In this document: positions 13,101 through 25,100 of the stretch, one piece after another
Numbering within the stretch: the stretch's first letter is position 1
Layout: every line of letters starts with the position of its first letter
Assembly: GCA_013396655.1 (NCBI GenBank)
Contig: WBMV01003157.1
Coordinates: 349,081 to 413,080, forward strand
Length of the DNA: 64,000 nucleotides
Source: Campylorhamphus procurvoides
Lineage: Eukaryota > Chordata > Aves > Passeriformes > Dendrocolaptidae
Reading direction: 5' to 3'
The notes under the pieces: model-generated
Database searches by the model: none
Seen by the model: the letters and a program-made list of their open reading frames with translations, nothing else
Told to the model about the DNA's origin: nothing
Translations under genes and position numbers: made by a program

Positions 13101-16100
13101 GGGGAAGGTTTTCAGCCCTTTTCTATTGAAATACGTGATTGCCAGACAATATGCACAGAAAGTTGGATGCCCTTTGGGATACCATCCTTGAAGGCACTCA
13201 GATGGTTTGTTTGACTTTAAATCAGCAAAAGTTTAGCAACACTTGTTAGAGTTTCAGAAGCATGTGGATAATCTGTGCAAATGGCATCAGAGAAACAATG
13301 CATGTTGTTGTAGGGATACAGGGAAAATTGAAATGAACGATCAGAGGGAAGCATCAATTTTTAATTTTCATGAAGTTGCATTATCAAAACATATATAACT
13401 TTACAAGATTTTCACTATTATGCTGGATTTTTTATTTTTTTTTCAGGAATGCAAGGAAAAAGATGAAGCCAGACTCCTTTCTGGATAGTGATGAAATCAA
13501 CATTCAGTTTGAAAAATCTTCAAAAAAAACAAAAGTTATACCAGATGAGCAAGCAAATGGGGTGTATGGTCTGGTTATCACTGGCCACAGCTTGGTAAGG
13601 AAAGTTCAGAGGCTTGTTAGGAATGAGTTCACTGAAGAACTTACTGGAAGACATAATGAAAGTCTGACAAATGTTTTAAAAATGTAACTCTAGAGGACAG
13701 AAATATTTTTTCCCTAATTGAGGATTAGGTTCAGTGGTTATCTGAGACATCAAAGGTGACAGACAAAGTTTCAGAACAAGGAAGAATTGGCCCTGATCTT
13801 TGGTGAGCAAGGCGAGTAGAGTAGATGGATCAATATTAATTTCTGGAAAGATAATAGAAAAACAACCAGGCAGTTTGTGCATGCAGCAAGAAGATAACAT
13901 CAGATATGGGTTTAAAGTATGCCAAGAACATATTCTACTAAATATATCTGGTAATAGGTGGGCTTAATAGATAGGATATAGATTTCCAATCTAGGAAACA
14001 AATTGTGTGCTGCTCTCTTCCATGACACTCTTCCAAGTGAACTGGAATAATATGCTCTAAATGAAATTGTTAAGTGACAGATGAAAGACTGCTTGGACAG
14101 TGTGGCTCTTAAGGGCTCAGTGTTGATCTAAAACAAGTTCACTATCATCTTAGACAGTCTGGTTTATCCCACATCTGTTTGATTCCCAGTGTTTGCATTA
14201 ACTGCTTAAAAAGAGAGTAGGTAACACCAGGCTGGGAGAGAGTACAAAGAAAACTAAGAGTAGTTATGCATGATCTGGAAGGCATAGGGGAATACTGAAA
14301 GAGTTAAGATTTCTGAGCCTGGAGAATACTAATCAATAGTGGTAATACTCTTCAGATAATAGCAGGTAAACAAAGTAAAGGACTTAAACTGAGATAAGAC
14401 AGTTCTGGGTGAAATGTCTGGTGAGAATACTGAAGCCCTGGAATAGATTTTCCATACTTCAGAATTTTTTAGAACAAGTTAGAGGAAAAAACGATTTAGA
14501 TCAATTTAAACCTGTGTGGGAGGAAGGCTTAGTTTATATGAGGTTTATTTATCAGTTGTATTTTACTTTGCCAGATCTCAGCAAAAGCAAATAGGCAGAT
14601 GTGGAAGGTACTGGGAGTGCTGCCTCTCAGAACTTCTGTTCCCTGTGATTGCTACCTCTCTTGATGGCAGTCCAGCAAATTTCACTGCCAGGTCTACACC
14701 AGCCCAACAAATTACTAATTAAAAGATCTCACCTGGCTCTGTTTTCAGCTTGTGTGGCTCCCCAGGGAAGTGCTCACAGCACCAAGGCTGACAGAGTTCA
14801 AGAGATATTTGGATGACACTCTCAGGCACATAATAAGTCTCTTGGGGATGGTCCTGGACTTGGACTTAACTATCCTTTTGGGGCCCTTCCAACTCAGGAT
14901 ATTCTGGGATTCTGTGGCTCTCTGTACAGACCTGGAACACTTTCAGACACTGTCTATGTTGTTAAGTACCCTTTTTCCCTCTTTTACACTCACTCCTTCT
15001 TTAACTCCAGGGCCATAGTGCCCTTTAGATCCCCACTGCAAAGCAGGCAAGAGCTCTATCAGGTTTGGTACATTTGCATTGCATGGACATGAGCTGCAAG
15101 CCCCTGCTGTTTGTACTCCATCCCACAGCCACTGATACCCTGAATGCTGTGCCATCAAAGCACCACTGGCAGCAGTGGCAAAGGTTTCTTTTTGTTCCTG
15201 TAAAACCACACACTCACCCACACTCTGGCAAACAGAAACTCAGATCTGGGCTGTGTGGGAACAGCCAGTCCACACAGGGGGGACATGAGTCTCACCAATA
15301 TCATGTTTTTTTCCTGGGTGGTGACCACAAGAACAGTGCAGACAAAACTAGATGTCATTTATTTATTTCTACGAGCTTGAACAATGGTCATAGTGCTGAT
15401 ATTAAAACACAGCATGTTCTCAGTGCTGTATCCCTGCAGGTGAATGGGATGGCAGCACTGGGACTGTGCATTCATCTGGTATTGCTTGAACAAAGTGAGT
15501 GAACAGAAACACATCAGCATCTGTAATGGCATCATCCTACTGGTTGATTTGCGTGCAGTAGTACCATTAATATGTGACGTGATAACATTTTGCTGGTGCT
15601 GTGCAGTCAGGGTGTTGAGTCAAAAGCCATCTCTGTGCTGACCACTGGTACTAAAGCTAAACATGAGAAGGTCTCTTGTTGGGCAAGCCTCCTACCACTG
15701 ACAGAGGGGCACTGGTGACTCACAGCTCTGTGTCAGAAAGAAAGAATATGTGGCCTAAGGACTGTCTGCCTTACTCAGAAAGAGCAGTGGGCCTGCTGTA
15801 ATGGCTCTGAGGAGGAGTGAGCCCTGCCGTGCATGTCTGCTAAAAAGAGACAACAAAGAACTGAGCCAAAAAGTGTGAGCTGAAAAAAAATATGAAAGCA
15901 TAACTGCTTCCTCTTCATGGAGAGCTGGAGGGTTGACCAGACGTCCAATTATCTCTGTACTTCCTGAATAGAAATAACACAGCTGATTGATTTAAAAGGT
16001 CAGCACTCAGAGCAAGCAGCCTTCTCCCTAGCTTTGTGTTTTGCTTTGTCATACTCACCTGAGCTTAACTTTTTTCACATTTTGATTTTTTTTTAATTAA

Positions 16101-19100
16101 GCACTCCTGAATTGAAATGTATCCTATTTACACCATAGATCTTCCAGATCTTAAACAATAATCCAAGAGGGATGAGCAGAGACTCTCTTGCATGGAGATA
16201 CACAAGGTTGTCTCAGGCTCTGCACCAGCTTGATTAATTTAGTTCTGGTGTTTGACGCTTCTGCCACTCTGCCAGATTGCACCAGCCAGAGCAGCTGTTG
16301 TGCATATCCAGCTGTTGTGCATATCTAGCTCTGGTGCATGTCTAGCTGTGAGACACCCAAGGTGCAGGTTGCTTGACATAATGTGCAGTGCAGATGCTTC
16401 TTGCAAGTGAGTGGATGGATTCACTTGGGATATCCCATACGTTCCTTCTTGCTGCAGAAAAGACCTAGCTCAGTTCTCATTTCCACATTGCTGAATTCTC
16501 TTTGTCAGGCCAGGAGTTGCTTCTTGTCAGACCTGAACACTGCCTTTGGTCCTTTTCAGGCTTATGCGCTGGAAGGGAACCTGGAGCTGGAGCTGGTGAG
16601 AACTGCCTGCATGTGCAAAGTGGTGATCTGCTGCCGGGTGACTCCCCTGCAGAAAGCCCAGGTGGTGGAGCTGGTGAAGAAGTACAAGAAGGCTGTGACC
16701 TTGGCAATTGGAGATGGTGCCAATGATGTCAGCATGATCAAAAGTGAGTGATATACTCTAGCAGGTGGTGTATTTGCTATCTGAGCGGGGCCAGCAGCAG
16801 GAACATGTGTCTGAGTGCCTCCTGTACCACCCTCTTTGTGGAACCAAATGGCACTGTCACAAGTTCTGGCAGATGTCTACAGAGCACTCTCACTTCAGGT
16901 TACTCATGTCTCCTGCCTTCTAGGTCACACTCTAAGCTAAGGTTGCACTAGGTGCCTATTTCCTTGTTTCTACCTTAGAACAGGTGAAATGGTTGGATTC
17001 CATGATCTTATGAGTCTTTTCTAACCTAAATGATTCTGTGATTCTATAAAAAGCCCACCCAGGCTGTGATGCATCCATCTGTGTGTCTGCACGGCCACCA
17101 TCATAAAGGCAATATATATAACAAACAAGTGTGTTTTATAGAGGACCTGACTGCAAAGCAGAAAGGAAATATTTCTGCCTGTAAATAATACTTGGGGGGC
17201 AGGGGAGAGGAAGTGTTAACATTTGTGTTAGGGCCATTTGTTAATTACCTCCCTTGAGTTATAAATGATGGGCTTTCAGGCCCCTTCATCCCTGAGCATC
17301 ATTTGATGCTGCATTACCTCAGTAAATTTATGATAAAAATCCCCTAACTAGGTATAATTAAATTAAGATTATTCAGAAGGCCTGTTGCTAATCTTCCTTG
17401 TGTTAATTTGCAAGAATTGATTAACTGGAGCTTTTTAATTAAGAAAGAAAAGGCTAAGTAGAGAGCTTCAAGGGAGATAAGTCAGGCAGTCAGCAAAGAA
17501 AGGGGAAGAAAAGTTAAAGTGTACATGATAATTAGCAACTAACCCACTCTCCCCACAAAGAGGATTGGGACTCTGGGATTTTATCAATTCACTGTTCTGT
17601 GGAAACCTTTGAATTAACCAACCTCCAGCCATCAAGATTGCTCTCATTAGTTAAAGCTGTATAATTAGCTGTCACATTAAACTTATGTCCATGTTTAATA
17701 AACCCAAGTTACTATTAAAAAAGATGTGACTCTTCTATCTAATTATTTGATTGAACTAATAAAGCTCAGGAAATGTGAAAAGACTGCAGTCTGCCTTGTA
17801 GCACAGTGCCTGAGAAATCTAAAAATGGTTTGATGACTTTGCTTATCTGGGGTAATGTTTTAAGGCTGCTGGAAGGATGTGCATGCATGTAAAATATAAA
17901 TCACATGCCAATATAAATTATTTTTTTTCATAACAGCAGCTGTTATGAACAACAGCATTTGTGCTACTGGAAAGCACTCAGAAAGAAAACATAAATTGTC
18001 ATTGAACAAATAACTTCATTCAAATAATAAAAGCCTTGTTATGGGAAGTATATAACACAGCCAAAATCATACTTTTGCTGAAAGAATTAGTGCTCCAAAA
18101 TATTGCATTTTTTAAAAATATCTTTGCATATGAAGGCTGCGAGGGATTTGACACAGTGTTCCAATGCAGGGAACTAATTTTAAAAGTGGAATAATCAAAA
18201 CTCTCAGTGTAATGATGTGATCAATAACCTTCTTGTTGCAGCTGCCCACATTGGGGTTGGTATCAGTGGCCAGGAGGGGATGCAGGCAGTCTTGTCCAGC
18301 GACTTCTCCTTTGCACAGTTCCGCTACCTGCAGCGCCTGCTCTTGGTCCATGGCCGGTGGTCCTACATCCGCATGTGCAAGTTCCTCAAATACTTCTTCT
18401 ACAAGAACTTTGCCTTCACCTTAGTGCATTTCTGGTATGGATTCTTCTCTGGCTTCTCAGCGCAGGTAGGTCCAGCTTCTGTTTCCTCAGGGCCATGAAG
18501 ATGATCACAGGGCAGCACCTCTCCTGTGCTGAGAGAGCTGGGATGGTTCAGCTGGGGGATGAGAAGGCTCTGGGGAGAAACTAGAGCACCTCCCAGTACC
18601 TCAAGGGGCTACTAGACAGCTGGGAGGAACTTCTTAGCAGGGCCTACTGTGGTAGGACAAAGGGTAATGGTTTTAAAGTAGACATAGATTAGATACAAGG
18701 AAGAAGTTTTTTACAAAGAAGGTGGTAAAAACAATTGCACAGATCGTCCAGGGAGGTGTGGATGTCCCATTCCTGGAAACATTCAAGGTCAGGTTGGATG
18801 GGTCTCTGAGGAACCAGATCTAGTTGAACATGTCCCTGCTGTTTGCAGGGTCCCTTTACAGGTTCCTTCCAACCAAAACCATTCTATGATTCTGTCTAGT
18901 GTTTCCAAGCAGAGTATCTGGAAACATTTTATAACAAAATAAACTTAAGCTATTCCTCCCACCTCACTGAATGGACTCAGGTCTGTCTTCTTCAGTCCTA
19001 TATGAAAGGTATAAAGCAGATATTGCTGTCTTCATTGTGCTGCTTGTGGAGGGCAGATGCCTCAAGACACATGGAGAATTGTAGAATCATTAAAGTTAGA

Positions 19101-22100
19101 AAAGATCTCTCAACCATTAACCCAACACTGCCATGTTCACCACTAAACAATGTCCTTAAATGCCACATCCATGCATGTTTTGAGCACTGACCACCTGCTC
19201 AGTGAAGAAGCTTTTCCTAGTATCCAATCTAAACCTTCTATGGCATTTAGGTGCATTATGAAGCACATATGTCACTTGCAGGGTTTTCAAAAGTGTTCAA
19301 AGTGATTACAACCATCAGCTGATGATACAGGGTACAGTTTCCTGCAGATCTTGCAAGACTTATGCTTGCCCTGTTGGCATATTTGGAGCAAGCAGTTTAA
19401 CCCTGTGTGTGTGAGCAGCTTGGAAGAGGAACACATCTACAGTGATAAAACTGGTGTTTGTTCAAGGCAAACCAGCCTCCAACCAAACCCAGCCATGGGG
19501 AGTGCAGATAGCCAGGGGCTGAGGGTGGAGGCAGGATGGTGCAAAGGGATCCTGCTCTGGCTGCAACCAGCAGTGGGTGCTGGGCTGTTTAGGAATACTA
19601 AGCTTGAATCATCTTATGCCTTTTGTCTCAGTAACATCTCAGACCGAGGTGTTGCAGCATTTAATTGCATATACTTTCAAAGAAATTGAAAAGATAGCTT
19701 TTTGTTAACCATGCTCTGTTAACGATTTTTTTCCAGACTGTCTACGATGAGTGGTTCATTACACTTTACAATTTGGTATATACGTCCCTTCCAGTGCTAG
19801 GAATGAGTCTCTTTGATCAGGTACTGTTTCTTTCACCACTTTTGAGGGTTTTTTCCTAAGTGTTTTGTCTCCAGCTGCTTTGACCTGCTCCCATAAAGCA
19901 AAAACAGATGACCTTTTAGCTAGATACTGTATTAATCCCTGAAATGATATTCTGCCAGTGGGAACTTAGACCAATGCACAAGGGAGATGATGTATCTGCT
20001 CTTAGTCATATGGTTTAGGTTCAGGTAGTCCTGTGAGGAGCAGAGAGTTGGATTTGATGATCTTTATGGGTGTTTTCCAGCTTAAGATAACTATGATTCC
20101 ATGATTATTCAGTTTTGATCTGTGGGTTTCAGTGTGTGATGAGCTTTTTGGGTTAAGCTGCTGCCTACAGTACAAGCTGCCATTGCAGCACTCCCCTGAA
20201 GCAGTCATATCCTACTAACTGTGTTCCTGAAGCCTGACAAGTGACTTTCTAATGACCAGGCAAAGCAATTAATGAACTGGATCTTTGAAGCCAGATTTTC
20301 CAGGTTCAGCCTTTCTAATGAGTTTTTTCTGTGGTAGTTTCACACACACATTTCTACCTCACTGTTACTGCTTGGCAAGACATAGGAGCAAGAAAGCTGT
20401 TCCTAAATGTATTTTACAGGTTAAATAAGTAGGAGCTGGCTACTCTGTTCACAGTGTTCAGCTCTGGACACATAAGGGATCCAAGTAAGACAGCTTTGCC
20501 TGTGTGTTGACCCTGGGGGAAGTATTTTCCAACCCTTAGCTTCCAGTCAGCTCTCTGGTGAGCAGACCATGCAGTCTGCTTTAGATGAAGTGCATATCAG
20601 TTTTTTTTTCAACAGCTGTCAATTTTTTCTGCACAAGAAAGGTGAAATACAACACTGAAAATATGCCTAAGTGATGTTGGGATGTGCCATCCGAGTAAGC
20701 ACAACTGAGTGAATTGTGTGCTAAGCCTTTTCTCATGGAAATGCAAGTTACAGGGACATGGCAGCCCTAAGTAGTCCACGTGCTTGGTTGGGTAGCTGAG
20801 AGAATATCTGACCATCTCCTCTCTGCTTTCAGGATGTGGATGATCGTTGGAGCATGCTATTTCCTCAACTATATGTGCCTGGCCAGCAAAACCTCTATTT
20901 TAACAAAGTGGTGTTTGTCAAGTGCATGTTGCAAGGGATCTACAGTTCCCTCATCCTCTTCTTCATCCCCTATGGGGCCATGTACAACACAATGAGGAGT
21001 GATGGGAAGGCCATTGCTGACTACCAGTCATTTGCTCTGATGGCCCAGACCTGCTTACTGATTGTGGTGTCTGTACAGGTAAGACTTCCCAGGGAGTATT
21101 TTGAGGAAGTATTTGTTGTTTCGTGATGGCAGCACCTGGAGGGCCACTTGGAGTCTTGATAGCATTGGATTTGCTGCTGCATCTTGCATTCTTGCAAAAA
21201 AAATTATTGCATTCTTGATGCCACATTAATCTTGTTTGTTCAACAGACATGAGATTTACATGTTACAAAAGATCAAGGTGACAGGAAAGCGGAGTCTTTG
21301 CCTTGGAAAGTTTGCAGTCATAGCAAGCAAATCAGTTAAGGCAGGGAGTAGACAATAACTAGTTCTAGCTTTATGGTAAAGGTTTGAAGCACAGGACTGC
21401 CTGTCTGCTATCAGTTATTTATAGGTTCTCCATGATGGAGCTGTCTGTGGAACCTGGCTCATACATGATGCAGATGCTAGGTCTGCACTCACTGGAAGAA
21501 GTAGCTAAGTAGAAAATTCAGATGATACTATCAGAATGAGAGAGATTTCTTTGGAGAAAACCAATCAATCAGGCTTTCCTAGATAATGGTTTCTGCTGTC
21601 TGCGGTCCTGTAGGCTCCTTCTCCTAACTTTCAGTGCTAGATCACAGCTTGGTGAGGCTCATTTGAACTTACTATGTCCAGCTCTGGGGCCCTCAGCATA
21701 AGAAGGAGGTGAACCTGTTGAAGCAAGTCCAGAGAAGAGCAATGAAGATGATCAGAGGGCTGGAGCACCTCTGCCAAAACAGGTTGAGAATGTTGGGATC
21801 GTTCAGCCTCAGGAGAAGAGGAGACTTCCAGCTCATTTTGGCTTTCCAGTACTTAAAGGGGGCCTACAAGAAAGTTGGAGAGGGACTTTTTCCGAGGGCA
21901 TGTAGTGATAGGACAACAGGGGTGGTGAGGCACTGGAACAGGTTGCCCAGAGAACTTGTGGCTGCCCCATCCCTGGCAATGTTCAAGGTCAGGCTAGATG
22001 GGGCTTTGAGCAACCTGACTTATTGCAAGGTGCCCCTGTCCATGGCAGAGGTTGGAATGAGATGGTCCTTAAGGTCTCTTGATTTCCTGTCTTCAGTACT

Positions 22101-25100
22101 GTCCACTGATGAATGCTTGAGAAGAGGACAACAGCAGGACAAATGTAATAATGCTTTCCTTGAATGGTTTCCCAGCATCCTATCGTTTGTGCTTTGTTAT
22201 TTCTTGAGACTTGAATGAATAGCGGTCTTGGGGGAAGATGTACAAAATATAGGACAAGCTCTGTTCAGCACAGATCATTAAATACTGAAGGCATTGACAA
22301 TACCTGTATTACTCCCTTCTTTCAGATTGGCTTGGACACCTCTTACTGGACAGTTGTGAACCAGTTCTTCATCTGGGGTAGCCTTTCTGTTTATTTTGCT
22401 ATCACCTTCACCATGTATAGTGATGGCATGTACCTGATCTTCACAGCCTCCTTTCCCTTTGTTGGTAAGCCTTGGGACAAATCTGGATTGCACTCAAAAC
22501 GAACATTGTGCAGGGCTTAAATCTGTTGAGTATTTCTAAGTATATTTCAGAATATATTGATTGCCCTTTCTACAAGAAATGCCAGGACATTTCTGAGCAT
22601 TGCTGGGAATACTCATTTGGAATACCATCCATCCAGGTGAATGTATGCCATAGTCACTTCCATGTGTAAGAATGGACATTCCCAGTCATAGGAATAATCC
22701 TTTAAATAAACCTACTGAGCTGGCTGGAATGTTTTTTGCAGCTCATTTATATTTGGGTTCCAGGTATCCAGTTTTTACAGATATCTAGGAACATTTTCTT
22801 GGCAGAAGGATATGTGCTTCTTATAAATAATTTAACATTTTGGCATAGGAAAGCATAGAAGTACGACATCCAGTTAGAGATGAGAAAAATGCTGCATGAT
22901 TATGATGAGCCTTTGGCCAGTTTAAATGGCAAACTTACAACAACAAAAACATTCCAGTGATGACCAAGTCTTTGTAGTTATTCTATATAAGAGATTTCTA
23001 AGCACACACAAAAAATGATGGATAACGTAAAAATGAGTCTGCGTCCCGACACTTTGTCCAGGAGGAACATGTAAGTTTAGCAAAGTAATTCAGGTATTTT
23101 TAAAAGCTCTATGCATCCATAGCCAATATTGATACAACATTGTTATGAGTCTCTACTTCTGAAATCCCAAAACTTTGTGTTTCAAGTGTCAGATTTTTTT
23201 ATTAATCAATGCCCTTTTTTTGATGATTTATTTAGTAAAACTTGTTCTGCCTATCTTCATTGCAATAGCAAGGGCTTTAGCCAATTTGCAACTGTCTGAG
23301 TTGCAGGTCAGTTTTTACAACCTATTTTTTAAGTAGATGGTCACATCCAAATTGATATTTTTAACATCACTGGGTGAGAGAAGACAGCATGCCTGTTCGG
23401 TTTCCAAAAAGAGGTGAATGGTTAGACTGGATGATCTTGAAGGTTTCTTTCAACCTTGATGATTCTATGATGATTCTAAGTTACTTGCCAGAGATATATC
23501 TATTTGCTGTTCTCTTGTTACTATATTGTCAAATTAGCTATAATGCTGAGAAACACTTAATAAGGTCACTTTTAAGGAAAGTGCTTCTAGTCTGGACTGA
23601 GACAACTTGTTTACTTAATTTCAGTGGAATTGTATTACCACAGAATTTGGCCAACTGGAAAGAAAACATTCAGCAACTTTATTGCCAACAACAGCATCAT
23701 TAAGCCCTGTAATGAGAGTTTTGCAGACTGTTTGTTCTATCTTACATTAATTCAATTTTGGAGAAGCCAGAAGTGAGCACTTTGGTTTCAAAGAAAGTGT
23801 CAGTGACACACCAGCACATGGCTGTAGTTCTGCCAATATGCCCATTAGACTAGACTGTCTGCAGACACCCAGAGCAACACATGCTCCTCTCATAAAAGGC
23901 TGTGATTCCCATTGTCTGCTGGGCAGAGTCAGAGTGGTATTCCATATGCTTCAGTAAATGGTACTGGAAGGTAAGAAAGTAGTAGTCCTCCTTTTGCACT
24001 AGAGTCTTGGCAAAAGTGGGAGGGCTGGACTTCTGATAAAGGTCTCCTGAACATTTATATGAATCTTTTGCAGTTATTTGGCTCTTTGTAAAGAGAAGAG
24101 ATTCATTCTAACACCCATGTCTCTCTGGGTTGTTGCTGCAATCATGTCTGGATGTTGCATTTTTGTCACTTGTCTCAGACAGTGACACTGGCATTGCTGT
24201 CCTCTCTACAGACAGTGGATTCCGCTGTTGGAGATGGTCTTATATTGTGGTCTGTTTGCCAAGTGCTTTGGAATGAGAGAGCAAGATGTTCAGGTGAATA
24301 AGAGGTGTTGCTTTTACTGTTTTAATCATGCTTTTGCATTTCAGGTACGGCTCGAAACACCCTCAGCCAACCAAACGTGTGGCTAGCAATCTTCCTCAGC
24401 ATCACCCTCTGCGTGCTGCCTGTGGTTGGTTTTCGATTCCTGAAGGCTCAGTTAAGGCCAACTCCCAGTGATAAAGTAAGATAACTTATTAAAACAGAAA
24501 TCATGCTTGTTATGGTCTAGGCTTACCCTGCAGCCATGGGCTTGGCATCGCTTGGAGTGTATGTCCCTGTCCATGCAAGTGCTGCCATCTGTCTGTCCAC
24601 TACTCCCTTGAGAAGAAGGATAGAATTTGGGGTTTGGCACAGTTCACACCATCTGCAGCTGGGACCAAGGCTGAGATTATTTAGATGTGGATTAGATTGC
24701 TCTGAGGCAGGAAAGCTGCACTATTTTTAGGTGCAGGGGTTAAGCACTGTGGCTCAGTGGCAAAGGAGTGGTGTGTTTCTCCTGCCCTGCTGCTGTGCAG
24801 TTTTTAGCCTGGCAGACCACAGCCCTCCACCCGGCAGACATGTTTGCTGGTTTGTTTTTTTAAAATTAATATTATTTCAGAATTTACTTCTTTTGTAGCC
24901 AATGCTTATATGCCCCTTCTGAAACTAGCTGGCCTCTCAGCCCCGGGTATGTGAAGACGAGGGCACTAGGGCAAGGAGAGGCTGAGAGTGATGGAGTGGA
25001 CAGAGAGCTCATAGCTCACTGCAGCCAAGAAAAAGCACTCACAGAGCTCCCCGGGCTTGCTTCCAACCAGAATCATCTGCTGAATGCTGCTGCCACCTCG

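Larger units (their letters stand above)
13595..16559. other. intron J-K
   Basis: About 3.0 kb. It holds two LINE fragments and a small 17-bp tandem repeat, listed separately. The rest (about 14,920-16,290) shows open frames on both strands without protein-like signature. Confidence 0.8.
16744..18241. other. intron K-L with TAAT-rich block
   Basis: About 1.5 kb. A short CR1 tail lies at 16,988-17,047. The stretch 17,210-18,060 is AT-rich, free of recognisable transposon, and dense in homeodomain-type TAATTA sites (see the regulatory entry). Confidence 0.75.
18466..19736. other. intron L-M
   Basis: About 1.3 kb, largely two CR1 fragments in opposite orientations. The remaining 19,243-19,736 holds an open frame without protein-like features. 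Confidence 0.8.

Noticed and set aside
21709..22218. 169-codon open frame that could look like a gene
   Set aside because: It coincides with a recognisable CR1 LINE 3' fragment in an intron of the flippase gene.
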